Below are positions 23,748 to 32,396 of a stretch of 44,333 nucleotides of DNA, one piece after another. The stretch lies in the NCBI GenBank assembly GCA_945871445.1, contig CAMBWI010000012.1, positions 1 through 44,333 on the forward strand, in the 5' to 3' direction. The notes beneath the pieces were generated by a model. It was given only the letters and a program-made list of their open reading frames with translations. It searched no databases and was not told the DNA's origin. This stretch comes from Singulisphaera sp. GP187 (lineage in GTDB: Bacteria > Planctomycetota > Phycisphaerae > Phycisphaerales > SM1A02). Numbering within the stretch: the first letter of the stretch is position 1; every line of letters starts with the position of its first letter. Made by a program: the position numbers and the translations under genes.

Positions 23748-25136
23748 TCAGCCTTTCGTGCCAATCGCCTTGAGAATCTCGGCCTTCAGGTCTCCAGTCA
23801 AATCGCCTTTGGGATCAAAACCTGTATGAACATTCAAAACTTTTCCATCCATACCAATGATGACAGTTGCAGGAATTCCATCGAAACCATACTTCGTCAC
23901 AACACTTCCTTCGTGATCGAGAAGAGTTGGGAAAACAAATGCTTCCTTTGTCCAGTACGCCTTCGACTTCTCAACTGTGTTTTCACCGCGTTCCCAGACA
24001 TTGATTCCCAGCACAACAACAGGCTGCTTGGTTTCATCAACCCACTTGGCAAGTGCATTGATGGATGGGAGGCCCTTGCGGCAAGGTCCGCACCATGTTG
24101 CCCAGAAATCAACAACAACAATCTTTCCACGCAATTCAGCAAGCGTGTAAGTCTTTCCACCGAGATCCTGCAAAGAGAATCCAGGAGCCTCTGCGCCAAC
24201 TGCGATTGCTTCTGGCCGTGTTGGAAGCATTTCTTCTTGTGATGAAACCGCCTTGCGTCCCGCAGGGTCGAATGAAATCGCTGGCGTAAGCACATCCATT
24301 GTCTTGGGGTCTAGCATGAAGTTGACGGTGAATCGAATTCCAGCGGGTGCACCAGGAGGACTCATAACAAGTGACATTGCCGAGAGAAGCTTCGTCGTTG
24401 GATTGACCGTAAGCATCATGTCGCTCTCGCCGCCATCAAGAAGGATTTGCGCGGCTCCAGCTTTTTCTTGGTATCCAGAAACCTTCTCAAAGTTTGTCCC
24501 TCCGAAATTGAATGAGTCGATTGCCTTGCCAGGCGCGGCACTACGAAGTGCTAAATGCGGAATTGGAAATTCCATTCCTTGAAACTTTGTTTGCAGAGTG
24601 TTCATAAGAGTTCCATCAAGTGGCACTTGGACAAACTTCTCCGCCATTGACTCGTCAGAGAAGTAGACAGAACCGTTGACAGAAGTCAAATTCATTGTCG
24701 CAATCTTGAGTTGCAAATCTTGACCAGCTCCCATTGAAATGGAGATAGATTCTTTTTGTTCGCCACCAGGAATCTTGACTGTATATACAACCGTATCAGT
24801 CAGAGCTGGTGCAGCCTTGTACGCAGCAGCAACTTGATCAAGTATCGCAACACCCTTTGCGATGGCTTCAGGAGATTTTGCAGCCGCATCGAACGCCTCT
24901 GCGTTCATCGGAGATTTGGGGAACATTGCAGCCATCTGTTCTTCATCAATTGGAGCATTTGCGATATCCGCTTCGGTTGGAGCTGCAGGCGTTGCCTGTC
25001 CGGCAGCAGTTGGCGCGGTTGCGGGCGCGGTTGCGGGCGCAGTTGCGGGCGCGGTTGCGGGCTTTACATCTTGAGCAAAGAGTGATGATCCGATGACGAA
25101 AGTTGAGGCAGTGACGATTTGTTGAAGTGTGTTCAT
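23748..25136 (-). CDS. Secreted TlpA-like thioredoxin with N-terminal lipoprotein-fold-like domain
   Basis: A 462-residue exported protein. The ATG at 25136 (MNTLQQIV) begins a signal peptide ending near LFAQ, preceded by GGAAACG. A low-complexity Ala-Thr-Pro linker (ATAP repeats, residues ~25-55) follows, encoded by a 12-bp near-perfect repeat at 25021-25056. Residues ~75-310 resemble the DUF2092 fold (outer-membrane lipoprotein carrier-like), with SISISMGAGQDLQLKI and LTVNPTTKLLSAMSLVM. Residues ~310-462 are a TlpA/ResA-type thioredoxin with active site WCGPC at 348-352 and a cis-Pro motif GFDGIPATVIIG. It would reduce disulfides outside the cytoplasm. It stands between folK and polA. Confidence 0.9.
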   Translation of the reverse strand: MNTLQQIVTASTFVIGSSLFAQDVKPATAPATAPATAPATAPTAAGQATPAAPTEADIANAPIDEEQMAAMFPKSPMNAEAFDAAAKSPEAIAKGVAILDQVAAAYKAAPALTDTVVYTVKIPGGEQKESISISMGAGQDLQLKIATMNLTSVNGSVYFSDESMAEKFVQVPLDGTLMNTLQTKFQGMEFPIPHLALRSAAPGKAIDSFNFGGTNFEKVSGYQEKAGAAQILLDGGESDMMLTVNPTTKLLSAMSLVMSPPGAPAGIRFTVNFMLDPKTMDVLTPAISFDPAGRKAVSSQEEMLPTRPEAIAVGAEAPGFSLQDLGGKTYTLAELRGKIVVVDFWATWCGPCRKGLPSINALAKWVDETKQPVVVLGINVWERGENTVEKSKAYWTKEAFVFPTLLDHEGSVVTKYGFDGIPATVIIGMDGKVLNVHTGFDPKGDLTGDLKAEILKAIGTKG

Positions 25137-25152
25137 TTCGTTTCCAATATTC

Positions 25153-25668
25153 CTATGCAACGGTGGAATTTGTACGGGTGCGCCACATGACAACACCATC
25201 GTTTCCGCGTTCTGCAGGGAGGAAAGATACTAGCAGGTCACCCGTCGCTGGATGCCGAAGCACAGGGTCCAATTCGAGAAGTGGAATGATCACAAATGGT
25301 CGAATTGCAAGTCTTGGATGGGGTATTTCTAAGTTCGGCTCCATGAGAATTTGATTGCCAAAGAGCAGCAAATCCAAATCAATCGTTCGAGGAGCGTTTC
25401 TTTTATGGGGACTGCGAATTCTTCCCAGCGACCGTTCAATTTCCAAAAGTGCACTTAAAAAATCAAATGGGTTCAATTCAGTATGAATTTCGGCAGCTGC
25501 GTTGAGATATTTTGGCTGTGGCGGTCCGACTGGTTCTGTCTCCCACAGTGAACTGCACTGGATCAATCTGCATTTTGGAACAAGTCCAAGAAGTTCAAGA
25601 GCTCGATCAATTGTGCCAACACGATCGCCAACATTCGATCCGATACCAATGAACACACGATCTTTCAT
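25153..25668 (-). CDS. folK: 2-amino-4-hydroxy-6-hydroxymethyldihydropteridine pyrophosphokinase
   Basis: A 171-residue HPPK, which moves pyrophosphate from ATP to 6-hydroxymethyl-dihydropterin in folate synthesis. GIGSNVGDR opens the protein, WETEPVG with the N-A-A segment lies in the middle, and RTIDLDLLLFG carries the two metal-binding Asp residues. IPHPRLAIRPFV follows. Length and motifs are normal. Its ATG overlaps the cinA stop as ATGA, so the two are translationally coupled. No other folate gene is in the window. Confidence 0.97.
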   Translation of the reverse strand: MKDRVFIGIGSNVGDRVGTIDRALELLGLVPKCRLIQCSSLWETEPVGPPQPKYLNAAAEIHTELNPFDFLSALLEIERSLGRIRSPHKRNAPRTIDLDLLLFGNQILMEPNLEIPHPRLAIRPFVIIPLLELDPVLRHPATGDLLVSFLPAERGNDGVVMWRTRTNSTVA

Positions 25669-26984
25669 TTTACTCGCTCTGCATTCTTTGGAATCTCCCA
25701 GAGAACTGGAACATCGCTTTGACCAATCGCTGCGAGCCGAACAAGTTGCACAGCAACTCGAACGGCGCGCTCGCGAATCGTCGCTCGATCACCAGTAAAT
25801 AGAAAACATCTCGCACGCACAATCTTGGATGGGTTTTTTTCGTTGCGATCTGCAACGGCGATCCAAACTGTGCCGACTGGTTTGGTTTCACTTCCACCTG
25901 CAGGTCCTGCGATCCCGGTCGCACTGACTGCAAAGCGAACGCCAGCGCGCTCTGCTGCACCGAGTGCCATCGCACACGCGACAGACTCACTTACAGCGCC
26001 GTGAAGTTCAAGTAATTCTGGAGAAACTCCAAGCAAACTGATTTTCATTTGATTGGAATAGGTGATCCATCCCCCGCCAAACCATGCGCTCGAACCTGCG
26101 GCACTCGTGAGAAATGCCCCGATCCCGCCACCTGTGCAACTTTCTGCAACAGCGACTTGATCTTTCGTTCGCAACAAGATTTCTCCCAGAACTTGCGCAA
26201 GAGTGGTGTCATCTCTGCCAAATGCATATGGCGCCCAAGCGTGTTCGACTTCCTGTGCTGCGCGTTCCATCGAACCATCGCGTGCTGCAGAACCAACCGC
26301 ACGAATTCTCGCAGTGACAATCGCTCCACTTGCAGTTGTTCCTGCAAGCGGATTTGCATTGCGATCCATCATTGGTCGAATCCTTTCTGCAGCAACGCTT
26401 TCAGGTAGTCCGCAACTATGTATTGCGCACACATTCACAGAGACTCCACCTGCGAGAGAAACCATCGAATCAACAACCGGGAAAATTGCATCGCGCACCA
26501 TTGGTTGCATTTCGTTTGGTGGGCCAGGCAAGCAGAAAATAATCGCCTGACCAATTCGAGCGCACAATCCAGGCGCAGTCCCATTTGGATTTGCAATGCA
26601 CTTGGCACCAACTGGACAAAGCGCTTGCTTCGCATTCAACGCAGGCATCGGACGCCCTCGCGCCTCGAATCGTTTCCGAAGTGACTCGCGTGCATCGGCA
26701 TCTTCAACCAAATCGACTCCACCAAGTGCGTCTGCCAATGCCTCGCGGGTCAAATCATCATCAGTCGGCCCAAGTCCTCCTGTCAGGACAACAACCGAAG
26801 CATCGGTTGCAAGTTGAGAAATTGCAGCAGAAATCGCAGTCTTGTCATCGCTGACGGTTCGGTGTTCCATCACCAAAATTCCACGCCGTAGAAATTCCTG
26901 CGCAATCCAGCCTGCATTTCGCTCAGAAATCTGGCCAAGGGTCAATTCATCACCAATTGAAAGAACAGCGGCACGGAAGGACAT
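25665..26984 (-). CDS. cinA: CinA-family protein (nucleotide/NMN amidohydrolase type)
   Basis: From ATG 26984 (MSFRAAVL) the product is 439 residues. The N-terminal molybdopterin-binding-like domain (SIGDELTLGQISERNAGWIA, VVLTGGLGPTDDDLTREALA and LPGPPNEMQPM) is followed by the C-terminal CinA domain. VAVAESCTGGGIGAFLTS and VSATGIAGPAGGSETKPVG match the domain that deamidates NMN to nicotinate mononucleotide, while the N-terminal domain hydrolyses ADP-ribose in studied members. It thus probably serves NAD recycling. A longer open frame upstream (to 27170) overlaps the divergent pyrF gene and is rejected. Confidence 0.95.
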   Translation of the reverse strand: MSFRAAVLSIGDELTLGQISERNAGWIAQEFLRRGILVMEHRTVSDDKTAISAAISQLATDASVVVLTGGLGPTDDDLTREALADALGGVDLVEDADARESLRKRFEARGRPMPALNAKQALCPVGAKCIANPNGTAPGLCARIGQAIIFCLPGPPNEMQPMVRDAIFPVVDSMVSLAGGVSVNVCAIHSCGLPESVAAERIRPMMDRNANPLAGTTASGAIVTARIRAVGSAARDGSMERAAQEVEHAWAPYAFGRDDTTLAQVLGEILLRTKDQVAVAESCTGGGIGAFLTSAAGSSAWFGGGWITYSNQMKISLLGVSPELLELHGAVSESVACAMALGAAERAGVRFAVSATGIAGPAGGSETKPVGTVWIAVADRNEKNPSKIVRARCFLFTGDRATIRERAVRVAVQLVRLAAIGQSDVPVLWEIPKNAERVK

Positions 26985-27028
26985 CGGATGAGCGTATCGT
27001 CGAAGCGTTAGTATCTCATAAGGTGCCA

Positions 27029-27922
27029 ATGAAAAAATTACATCCTTCAGATCAACTCCTTGATGCGATCGATTTGATTGGATCGCCAGTTTGCGTTGGT
27101 CTCGATCCTGTCCTTGAGAAACTTCCAACATTACTTCGAACCCTTTCACCAATTGCGGCCATCTCTGCATTCAGCATTGGGGTTGTGAAGGCGCTCAAGG
27201 GAATCGTCCCTTGCGTCAAATTGCAATCGGCGTGCTATGAAAGATATGGACCTGATGGCATGCGAGTTCTGGCAGAAACCATGGCCGCCGCACGCGAAAC
27301 TGGACTTGTAACCATCCTGGATTCAAAGCGTGGCGATATCGGAATTTCAGCAGAACATTATTCCTCTGCGATGTATGGTGAATATGGTGCAGACTGGTCG
27401 ACAGTCAACGCATATCTAGGAATGGATGGCATCACTCCTTTCTTGGCGCGTGGCGGAGCGTTCGCGCTCGTTCGCACTTCGAATCCAGGGTCCGACGCGT
27501 TGCAATCCATTCAAACGGTTCACGGATTTTCCATAGCAGAAACCGTTGCAAAAATGGTTGCAGAAACAGGACAAACTCATATTGGCGTGCGGGGATTCAG
27601 TTCACTTGGTGCAGTTGTTGGCGCGACCAAAGCACGCGAAGCTGCATCGTTGCGTTCCCTGATGCCTCAACAAATCTTTCTTGTGCCTGGATTTGGTGCG
27701 CAAGGTGGGACCGTCGAAGATGTTCGCCCCTGCTTCCATAATGATGGTCGCGGCGCAATCGTGACGGCGAGCCGCAGCGTTCTCTACGCCACTGGCGACA
27801 ATCCAACAGATTGGATTTCGCCTATTCAGCGTGCGGCAGAATCTTTCTCGAGCGAAATCCGCACTGGTATTCTTGGCAGTGGAAACAATCGAAAAGCATC
27901 TTCTTCAACTGACCGACGATGA
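27029..27922 (+). CDS. pyrF: Orotidine 5'-phosphate decarboxylase, type 2
   Basis: A 297-residue enzyme for the last step of UMP synthesis. The catalytic motif LDSKRGDIG (D98, K100, D103) and its length place it in the type 2 (~280-300 residue) subfamily, not the shorter E. coli type. VCVGLDP near the start and FLVPGFGAQGG at the phosphate site support this. The ATG at 27029 starts the conserved part; an earlier in-frame start (26957) would overlap cinA. It is divergent from cinA with 44 bp between. Its stop overlaps the ATG of the next gene as ATGA. Confidence 0.97.
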   Translation: MKKLHPSDQLLDAIDLIGSPVCVGLDPVLEKLPTLLRTLSPIAAISAFSIGVVKALKGIVPCVKLQSACYERYGPDGMRVLAETMAAARETGLVTILDSKRGDIGISAEHYSSAMYGEYGADWSTVNAYLGMDGITPFLARGGAFALVRTSNPGSDALQSIQTVHGFSIAETVAKMVAETGQTHIGVRGFSSLGAVVGATKAREAASLRSLMPQQIFLVPGFGAQGGTVEDVRPCFHNDGRGAIVTASRSVLYATGDNPTDWISPIQRAAESFSSEIRTGILGSGNNRKASSSTDRR

Positions 27923-29505
27923 GTCGAACACAACTCTCCATAGCTCTTGCCGCCGTTGCGGTACTCACCGTGACACCTGTTTTGCTGTATCGCGGTGCCC
28001 CTTCTCAAACATCAAGTCGAACGCTGATTATTGTTACGCCACATAGCGAGCAGATCAGACAAGAATTCGCCGATGGATTCATTCGCTGGCATCAAAAAAC
28101 ATACGGAGAAAAGGTTGGAGTTGTCTGGAACACACCTGGGGGCGCAACTGACATTCGCCGAATGTTGGTGGCGCAGTACGAGTCTGCCTTGCGAACAAAT
28201 ACACAAATCGGTGGTGATGCTGACATCGTCTTCGGCGGAGGCTCGTACGAATTTGAACTGATGAGTCGTCCGATATCCGTCGGCTCTGGAGAATCGCGGC
28301 GCGAAACAACCATTCTCCAACCATGCGATTGGATGACGCCAGAAAAACTCGACAAGATCTATGGTCCAAATGAGATCGATGGACATCCGCTCTATGACAA
28401 GGAACTTCATTGGTTTGGAGTTGCGCTGAGCACATTTGGAATTTTGTCAAATACGCAAGAGTTCAAAGAACATGGAATAGAAATACCAAGCCTGTGGGCA
28501 GATCTCGCCGATCCACGACTCTTCGAAAATGTTGCCCTTGCCAATCCAGCTCAAAGCGGTTCAATGGCAACTGCGTTTGAAACAATTCTTCAGCGACTTG
28601 GCTGGAGACAAGGATGGCAAATTATGCGTCGTGCAGCTGCGAATACAAATCAGATTGTTGCAGCAGGATCTACCATTCCAACAACCGTGGGAAACGGCGA
28701 ATCATGGACTGGAATTGTTATTGATTTTTATGGCCGATATCAGGCGCAATCTCTCATATCTTCGGCGACGCAAAGTGGGATCGCTTCGATCGACCGTTTG
28801 GAATTCCAAACACCCAAAGGTCAAACCGTTGTAGACGCCGATCCAGTGGCAATTCTTCGTGGCGCGCCAAACGCAGAACTTGCGCAGCGTTTTCTCGAAT
28901 TCTGTCTTTCTTTGGATGCGCAGATGCTTTGGCAGTTGCCACATGGAAATGGCGAAATGTGCGGATATTCGCGACCTGAGAATTATTCGCTTCGCCGAAT
29001 GCCAATTCTTCGTGGGGCATATGAATGCTGCCAGAAATGCTTCGTCGATCAGATCAATCCATTTGATGACCAAACTGCAGTTGTCAAGGATCCAAATTTC
29101 CGCGATTTCGTTTCTCCAATTTTTGTTCCAATGGCGATCACCAACACAGATCTACTTCGCCAAGCATGGCAACGAATCTTTACGCATCCTGCCTATCCGC
29201 CCGACGGAAAAATCGTCAGCGCAGAAGATGTGAGTGACCCGACTCTGAAAAGTTGGATTGAAGCCTTTGATGCAATGCCAACGATTCCTGGACCTGGTGG
29301 AGTTTTATTCGATTTGAACGACCAGAAGTGTTTGTCAACTGTTCGAAATGGTTGGATCAAGGAAGGATTTGCACAAAGCGGATTGTGGGATGATCGAGAG
29401 CAGCCGTCCACGAAAATGCGCCGCGAGTTGAATGCATTCTTCGAGGCGCAATATCGAAAAATTATTGAGGCTGCTCGGACTGCAACAACTGTGAACAGGA
29501 TGTAA
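27919..29505 (+). CDS. Extracellular solute-binding protein, family 1 (iron(III)/putrescine-like)
   Basis: A 528-residue exported protein. An uncleaved anchor or signal (SIALAAVAVLTVTPVLLYRG, residues 6-25) is followed by an ABC-type type 2 periplasmic binding fold. LIIVTPHSEQIRQEFADGF begins lobe one, ADIVFGGGSYEFELM is a ligand-cleft loop, GILSNTQEFKEHGI and SLWADLADPRLFENVALANP are typical of the AfuA/FbpA group, and RRMPILRGAYE lies near the C-terminus. It is longer than usual (~330-380), with an extended C-terminal part containing a few Cys. No permease or ATPase lies next to it. It is translationally coupled to pyrF, an unusual pairing. Confidence 0.85.
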   Translation: MSRTQLSIALAAVAVLTVTPVLLYRGAPSQTSSRTLIIVTPHSEQIRQEFADGFIRWHQKTYGEKVGVVWNTPGGATDIRRMLVAQYESALRTNTQIGGDADIVFGGGSYEFELMSRPISVGSGESRRETTILQPCDWMTPEKLDKIYGPNEIDGHPLYDKELHWFGVALSTFGILSNTQEFKEHGIEIPSLWADLADPRLFENVALANPAQSGSMATAFETILQRLGWRQGWQIMRRAAANTNQIVAAGSTIPTTVGNGESWTGIVIDFYGRYQAQSLISSATQSGIASIDRLEFQTPKGQTVVDADPVAILRGAPNAELAQRFLEFCLSLDAQMLWQLPHGNGEMCGYSRPENYSLRRMPILRGAYECCQKCFVDQINPFDDQTAVVKDPNFRDFVSPIFVPMAITNTDLLRQAWQRIFTHPAYPPDGKIVSAEDVSDPTLKSWIEAFDAMPTIPGPGGVLFDLNDQKCLSTVRNGWIKEGFAQSGLWDDREQPSTKMRRELNAFFEAQYRKIIEAARTATTVNRM

Positions 29506-29552
29506 AAATCGCTCGCCAAGATTTGGCTTGGCTGCTTCTATACACTTCCATC

Positions 29553-29879
29553 GTGGAAAACAATGAATCACCAGAACACTTGGAACTTCGTCGCAGTGAA
29601 GGACTGGAAGTCCGCTGGCGCGGAGGGAGAGTCTCGTTTTTTCCAATTGCTTTTCTGCGGAGAATGTCGCCATCTGCAGATGCTCGCGCAATTCGCGAAT
29701 CATTAGCAGTCAATCCATTGACTGTTCTTTCCAGTTCTGCGAATCAACTTCCGCTGGAAGCTCTCACAGCAGAACTCGTCGGAAATTATGCGGTACGCAT
29801 CCGATTCAACGACGGTCACGACACAGGATTATTTTCGTGGAAATATCTGCACGAGATTGACCCGAACAAAGATAAATAA
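29553..29879 (+). CDS. DUF971 protein (GBBH-like N-terminal domain)
   Basis: A ~108-residue protein from the GTG at 29553. It matches the DUF971 family: LELRRSEGLEVRWRGGRVSFFPIAFLRRMSP at the start, and the family signature NYAVRIRFNDGHDTGLFSWKYLHEI near the end. In other bacteria such proteins sit near iron-sulfur and respiratory genes, but their role is unclear. The cysteines common in the PxxCxC part of many members are absent here (MSPSADARAI). A TTG at 29523 is an alternative start. It lies 47 bp after the solute-binding protein gene. Confidence 0.85.
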   Translation: MENNESPEHLELRRSEGLEVRWRGGRVSFFPIAFLRRMSPSADARAIRESLAVNPLTVLSSSANQLPLEALTAELVGNYAVRIRFNDGHDTGLFSWKYLHEIDPNKDK

Positions 29880-29888
29880 TGCTCATTG

Positions 29889-30395
29889 ATGCACAGCGAA
29901 AATCCAATGAACAGTGAATTCAAGGTCGAAAAATTGATAGTGCCAGCATCGCTTGAGATTGCAGTTCAATATCCATTCACACTTTCCTTGATTGTCACAC
30001 AAGCAAACTTGAGTTCGACAATTGCTCATGTCAGCAATGTCGAATATCTCAGGTGGATCGACCGCATCTCGGATTTACATGGAACGTCCTGCGGGCAATC
30101 TCGTCAGCAACTTCTCGCTCAAGAGCGAATGTGGTTTGTATCCCGCCATGAAATCGACTATCTGGCAGAAGCATTCGCACAAGATCGCCTTGGTTGTGCA
30201 ACTTGGTTTTCAAAATTCGGGCGAACAACGGTTCAACGCGAAACCCTCATCTGGAATCGTGATCAAGGGATTGCTATCTGCCGTGCATCAAGTCGGTGGG
30301 TTTTTATGGACCTCAAGACACGCAAACCGACTCGATTCGATGACATGCAAGTCAAGTCTTTCCAACTACTTGCAATTCCACCCAGCGAAGTGTGA
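29889..30395 (+). CDS. Hot-dog fold acyl-CoA thioesterase-like protein
   Basis: A ~168-residue protein. The segment AHVSNVEYLRWIDRISDLHG matches the 4HBT/YbgC-type thioesterase motif (HVNN-x-x-Y-x-x-W), and VQRETLIWNRDQGIAICRASSRWVFMDLKTRKPTRF fits the later strands. The Asp normally just before the helix (D-x-x-G-H-V-N-N) is not at its place (NLSSTIAHVSN), so activity may differ. Starts at 29889 and 29907 are both possible. It follows the DUF971 gene within 10 bp, so probably one transcript. Confidence 0.7.
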   Translation: MHSENPMNSEFKVEKLIVPASLEIAVQYPFTLSLIVTQANLSSTIAHVSNVEYLRWIDRISDLHGTSCGQSRQQLLAQERMWFVSRHEIDYLAEAFAQDRLGCATWFSKFGRTTVQRETLIWNRDQGIAICRASSRWVFMDLKTRKPTRFDDMQVKSFQLLAIPPSEV

Positions 30396-30578
30396 TCCGT
30401 AAAAAAAGGCAACGGATGCCATGAAATTTTACCTGAGGGACCAATTCCAAGAGTTGTCGCCATAAAAACCCTCATTTTATTCGCATTTATTTATTGAGCA
30501 AATCCCAACTTGTCCGAAATACTGTTCGTCTTGTTGGCGAACGAGTCAACCAGGCGACAAGCATCTTTCTCCCCTCCG

Positions 30579-30615
30579 CCCCGCCGACCTAGTTTCATAT
30601 GTCGGCGGGGTTTTT
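30579..30615 (+). terminator. Intrinsic terminator
   Basis: A perfect 10-bp GC-rich stem (CCCCGCCGAC 30579-30588 with GTCGGCGGGG 30601-30610) with a 12-nt loop and TTTTT after it. It closes the pyrF-to-thioesterase transcript. The 30396-30687 gap otherwise holds only a weak inverted repeat (TGAGGG 30434 / CCCTCA 30469) and the promoter at 30653. Confidence 0.93.
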
Positions 30616-30652
30616 CAAATACTAAATTCCTCAGAGAATGGCAACTATCGGG

Positions 30653-30681
30653 TTGACTTGCGAATTGACCCGTTCTAAAAT
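30653..30681 (+). promoter_or_regulatory. Strong sigma70-type promoter, apparently leaderless gene
   Basis: TTGACT (30653-30658) and TAAAAT (30676-30681) are 17 bp apart. The expected transcription start, about 30688, coincides with the ATG of the small lipoprotein gene, so its mRNA is probably leaderless or nearly so. Confidence 0.75.
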
Positions 30682-30687
30682 TACAGC

Positions 30688-30879
30688 ATGAAAACAATCA
30701 CAGTTCTTATGCTCTGCTCATCACTCGTACTTCTTGTAGGTTGTGGTTCGGATACTTCGAGCACGGAAGGGGCTACTGCAAAACCAGCTCTCAAACAACC
30801 GATCCCTGATAGCCCGAAGTCAAATATCGGAATTGAAAGTTCGACTGATGCTCCAGCCGGAGTGAAGAAAAACAAATAA
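30688..30879 (+). CDS. Small lipoprotein
   Basis: A 63-residue protein. Residues 1-18 are a lipoprotein signal (MKTITVLMLCSSLVLLVG) with lipobox LVGC and lipidated Cys19. The mature part of ~45 residues is rich in Ser, Thr, Ala and Pro with a basic end (GVKKNK) and no folded-domain signs. A strong promoter lies directly at its start, so it may be highly expressed. Function unknown. Confidence 0.78.
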   Translation: MKTITVLMLCSSLVLLVGCGSDTSSTEGATAKPALKQPIPDSPKSNIGIESSTDAPAGVKKNK

Positions 30880-30928
30880 CTGGATTCGTTCCAGTATTAC
30901 AAATTGATTGATTCGCGAACTGTGCGAA

Positions 30929-32098
30929 TCAACTCATCATTCGCCGAATGACGCTGAGTCCTTCGGCGAGTTTTTGTTCTGGCGCTGCGAAACTGATTCG
31001 TATGTGCGTGTCGCGTGAACTAAACACCACTCCTGGCACAACAATCAGTTTTTCTTGAACTGCACGCTCTCCAAATTGCGTTCCTGTGATCCCCATGCGC
31101 TTTGGGATTTCTATGAATGAATAGAACGCACCTTGCGATTGTGTGACATTGGTCACATCAGAAAGTGCTTTAACGACCATATCTCGGCGTGCGACATAAC
31201 GCTCGATGATCGGAGAAAGATCGACGTGAAAACATTCTGCTGCTGCCGCTTGCAGTGGCGTCGGTGCACACACGAATAAATATTGCTGCAACTTCGCCAT
31301 CTGCTGAATCAACGACTTCGGACCTGCGGCATAACCAAGTCGCCATCCAGTACATCCATAACTTTTTCCAAATCCACGCACAAGGAGCATATTCGCAGTG
31401 AATCTCGCTGGACTTGGACAGCGACCATCATCGAGAGCCTCTGGAAAAGTAAACGCATCGTAGATTTCATCTGAAACTAAGAGCACACCTCGCTCGCGAC
31501 AGAGTTCGACGATCTCCAAGAGTTCCGCCGAGGTCAAGACCACGCCACAAGGATTACTTGGGCTATCGATGATGACCATCTTTGTTCGAGGCGTGATCAG
31601 CGGCGCAATACGCTTCGCAGTCATTCGAAAATCAGGATATGTATCGCAAAGAACTGACTTCCCACCAGCCATTTTTACAAATTGCGGATACGCCACGAAA
31701 TATGGATCTGGAAGAATGACTTCATCGCCTGCTTCAACCAGAGCAAGTACAGCAAGAACCAACCCCCCAGTTGTTCCCACAGTCACCATCAGATCGCTTT
31801 CTTCGCTTGCCTTCCAACCAACATCTTTTTCAAGATGAGACCAAATAGCGGTTCGCAATTCAGGCAGGCCTTGCGTCAGTGAATATCCGTTGCGATCTTC
31901 TTCGATTGCTCGAATTGCAGCGCGTTTGATTCGCATATCCACAGGGAAATCTGGTTGTCCAATCGAGAGATTGATTGGATCCTTGATCAATGCACCAAGG
32001 TCAAATGCACGTCGAATACCTGAAGCATCAATTGACCTCACCCGATCAGTGAAAAGCTTTTCAAGATCCAACTCGCCCGCATTCTGCGAGGGGGTCAT
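30929..32098 (-). CDS. Class I/II PLP aminotransferase
   Basis: A 389-residue fold-type I aminotransferase of the aspartate/aromatic family (subgroup I-gamma-like). Key residues are visible: SPSNPCG (N182, substrate-side Asn), D210 and Y213 in VSDEIYDAF, the Schiff-base Lys245 in RGFGKSYGCTGWRLGY with R253, and a C-terminal region with the carboxylate Arg (HIRISFA). It probably transfers amino groups from aspartate, alanine or aromatic amino acids; the substrate cannot be fixed. It is the last gene of a close minus-strand operon, one base after the small basic protein gene. Confidence 0.94.
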   Translation of the reverse strand: MTPSQNAGELDLEKLFTDRVRSIDASGIRRAFDLGALIKDPINLSIGQPDFPVDMRIKRAAIRAIEEDRNGYSLTQGLPELRTAIWSHLEKDVGWKASEESDLMVTVGTTGGLVLAVLALVEAGDEVILPDPYFVAYPQFVKMAGGKSVLCDTYPDFRMTAKRIAPLITPRTKMVIIDSPSNPCGVVLTSAELLEIVELCRERGVLLVSDEIYDAFTFPEALDDGRCPSPARFTANMLLVRGFGKSYGCTGWRLGYAAGPKSLIQQMAKLQQYLFVCAPTPLQAAAAECFHVDLSPIIERYVARRDMVVKALSDVTNVTQSQGAFYSFIEIPKRMGITGTQFGERAVQEKLIVVPGVVFSSRDTHIRISFAAPEQKLAEGLSVIRRMMS

Positions 32099-32099
32099 A

Positions 32100-32396
32100 T
32101 CATTTTTTCTTGGCTGCTGGCGCTGCTACTGCAGTTGCAGGTTTAGCTGCTGCGGACTTTGCCCCTGCTGCAGGTGCTGCACCACCAACTGGTACTGCAA
32201 CTGCTGCTTCCTTCTTCGGTTTCTTCGCAACTGCTGCCTTGATCGATCGCACCTTTGGCAAAGAAAGTGCAGTGTTCTTGGTTGGATTGAAGAGATCGAG
32301 CTCCGTCAACTTTGCGATGCGTTCAGCTCGCGACAAGACATTGCGGTGTTGATTGAGTGCGCCGGACTTTTGTTTCAGACTTGGGTGAATGCTCAT
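32100..32396 (-). CDS. Small basic protein, TIGR04137-like, with Ala/Lys tail
   Basis: A 98-residue basic protein. The first ~52 residues, MSIHPSLKQKSGALNQHRNV then LSRAERIAKL and LPKVRSIK, match the small basic protein family (TIGR04137) of planctomycetes, verrucomicrobia and chlamydiae, whose role is unknown. Known members are usually ~70 residues. Here an extra ~45-residue Ala/Lys/Pro tail (AAVAKKPKK, then AAPAAKKK) resembles histone-H1-like or nucleic-acid-binding tails. Its ATG overlaps the stop of the upstream membrane-protein gene as ATGA. I infer a nucleic-acid or ribosome-linked role only from charge. Confidence 0.85.
   Translation of the reverse strand: MSIHPSLKQKSGALNQHRNVLSRAERIAKLTELDLFNPTKNTALSLPKVRSIKAAVAKKPKKEAAVAVPVGGAAPAAGAKSAAAKPATAVAAPAAKKK

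Noticed and set aside
26985-27170. N-terminal extension of CinA into the pyrF gene
   Set aside because: It overlaps the divergent pyrF start and lacks similarity; the family begins at MSFRAAVLSIGDEL.
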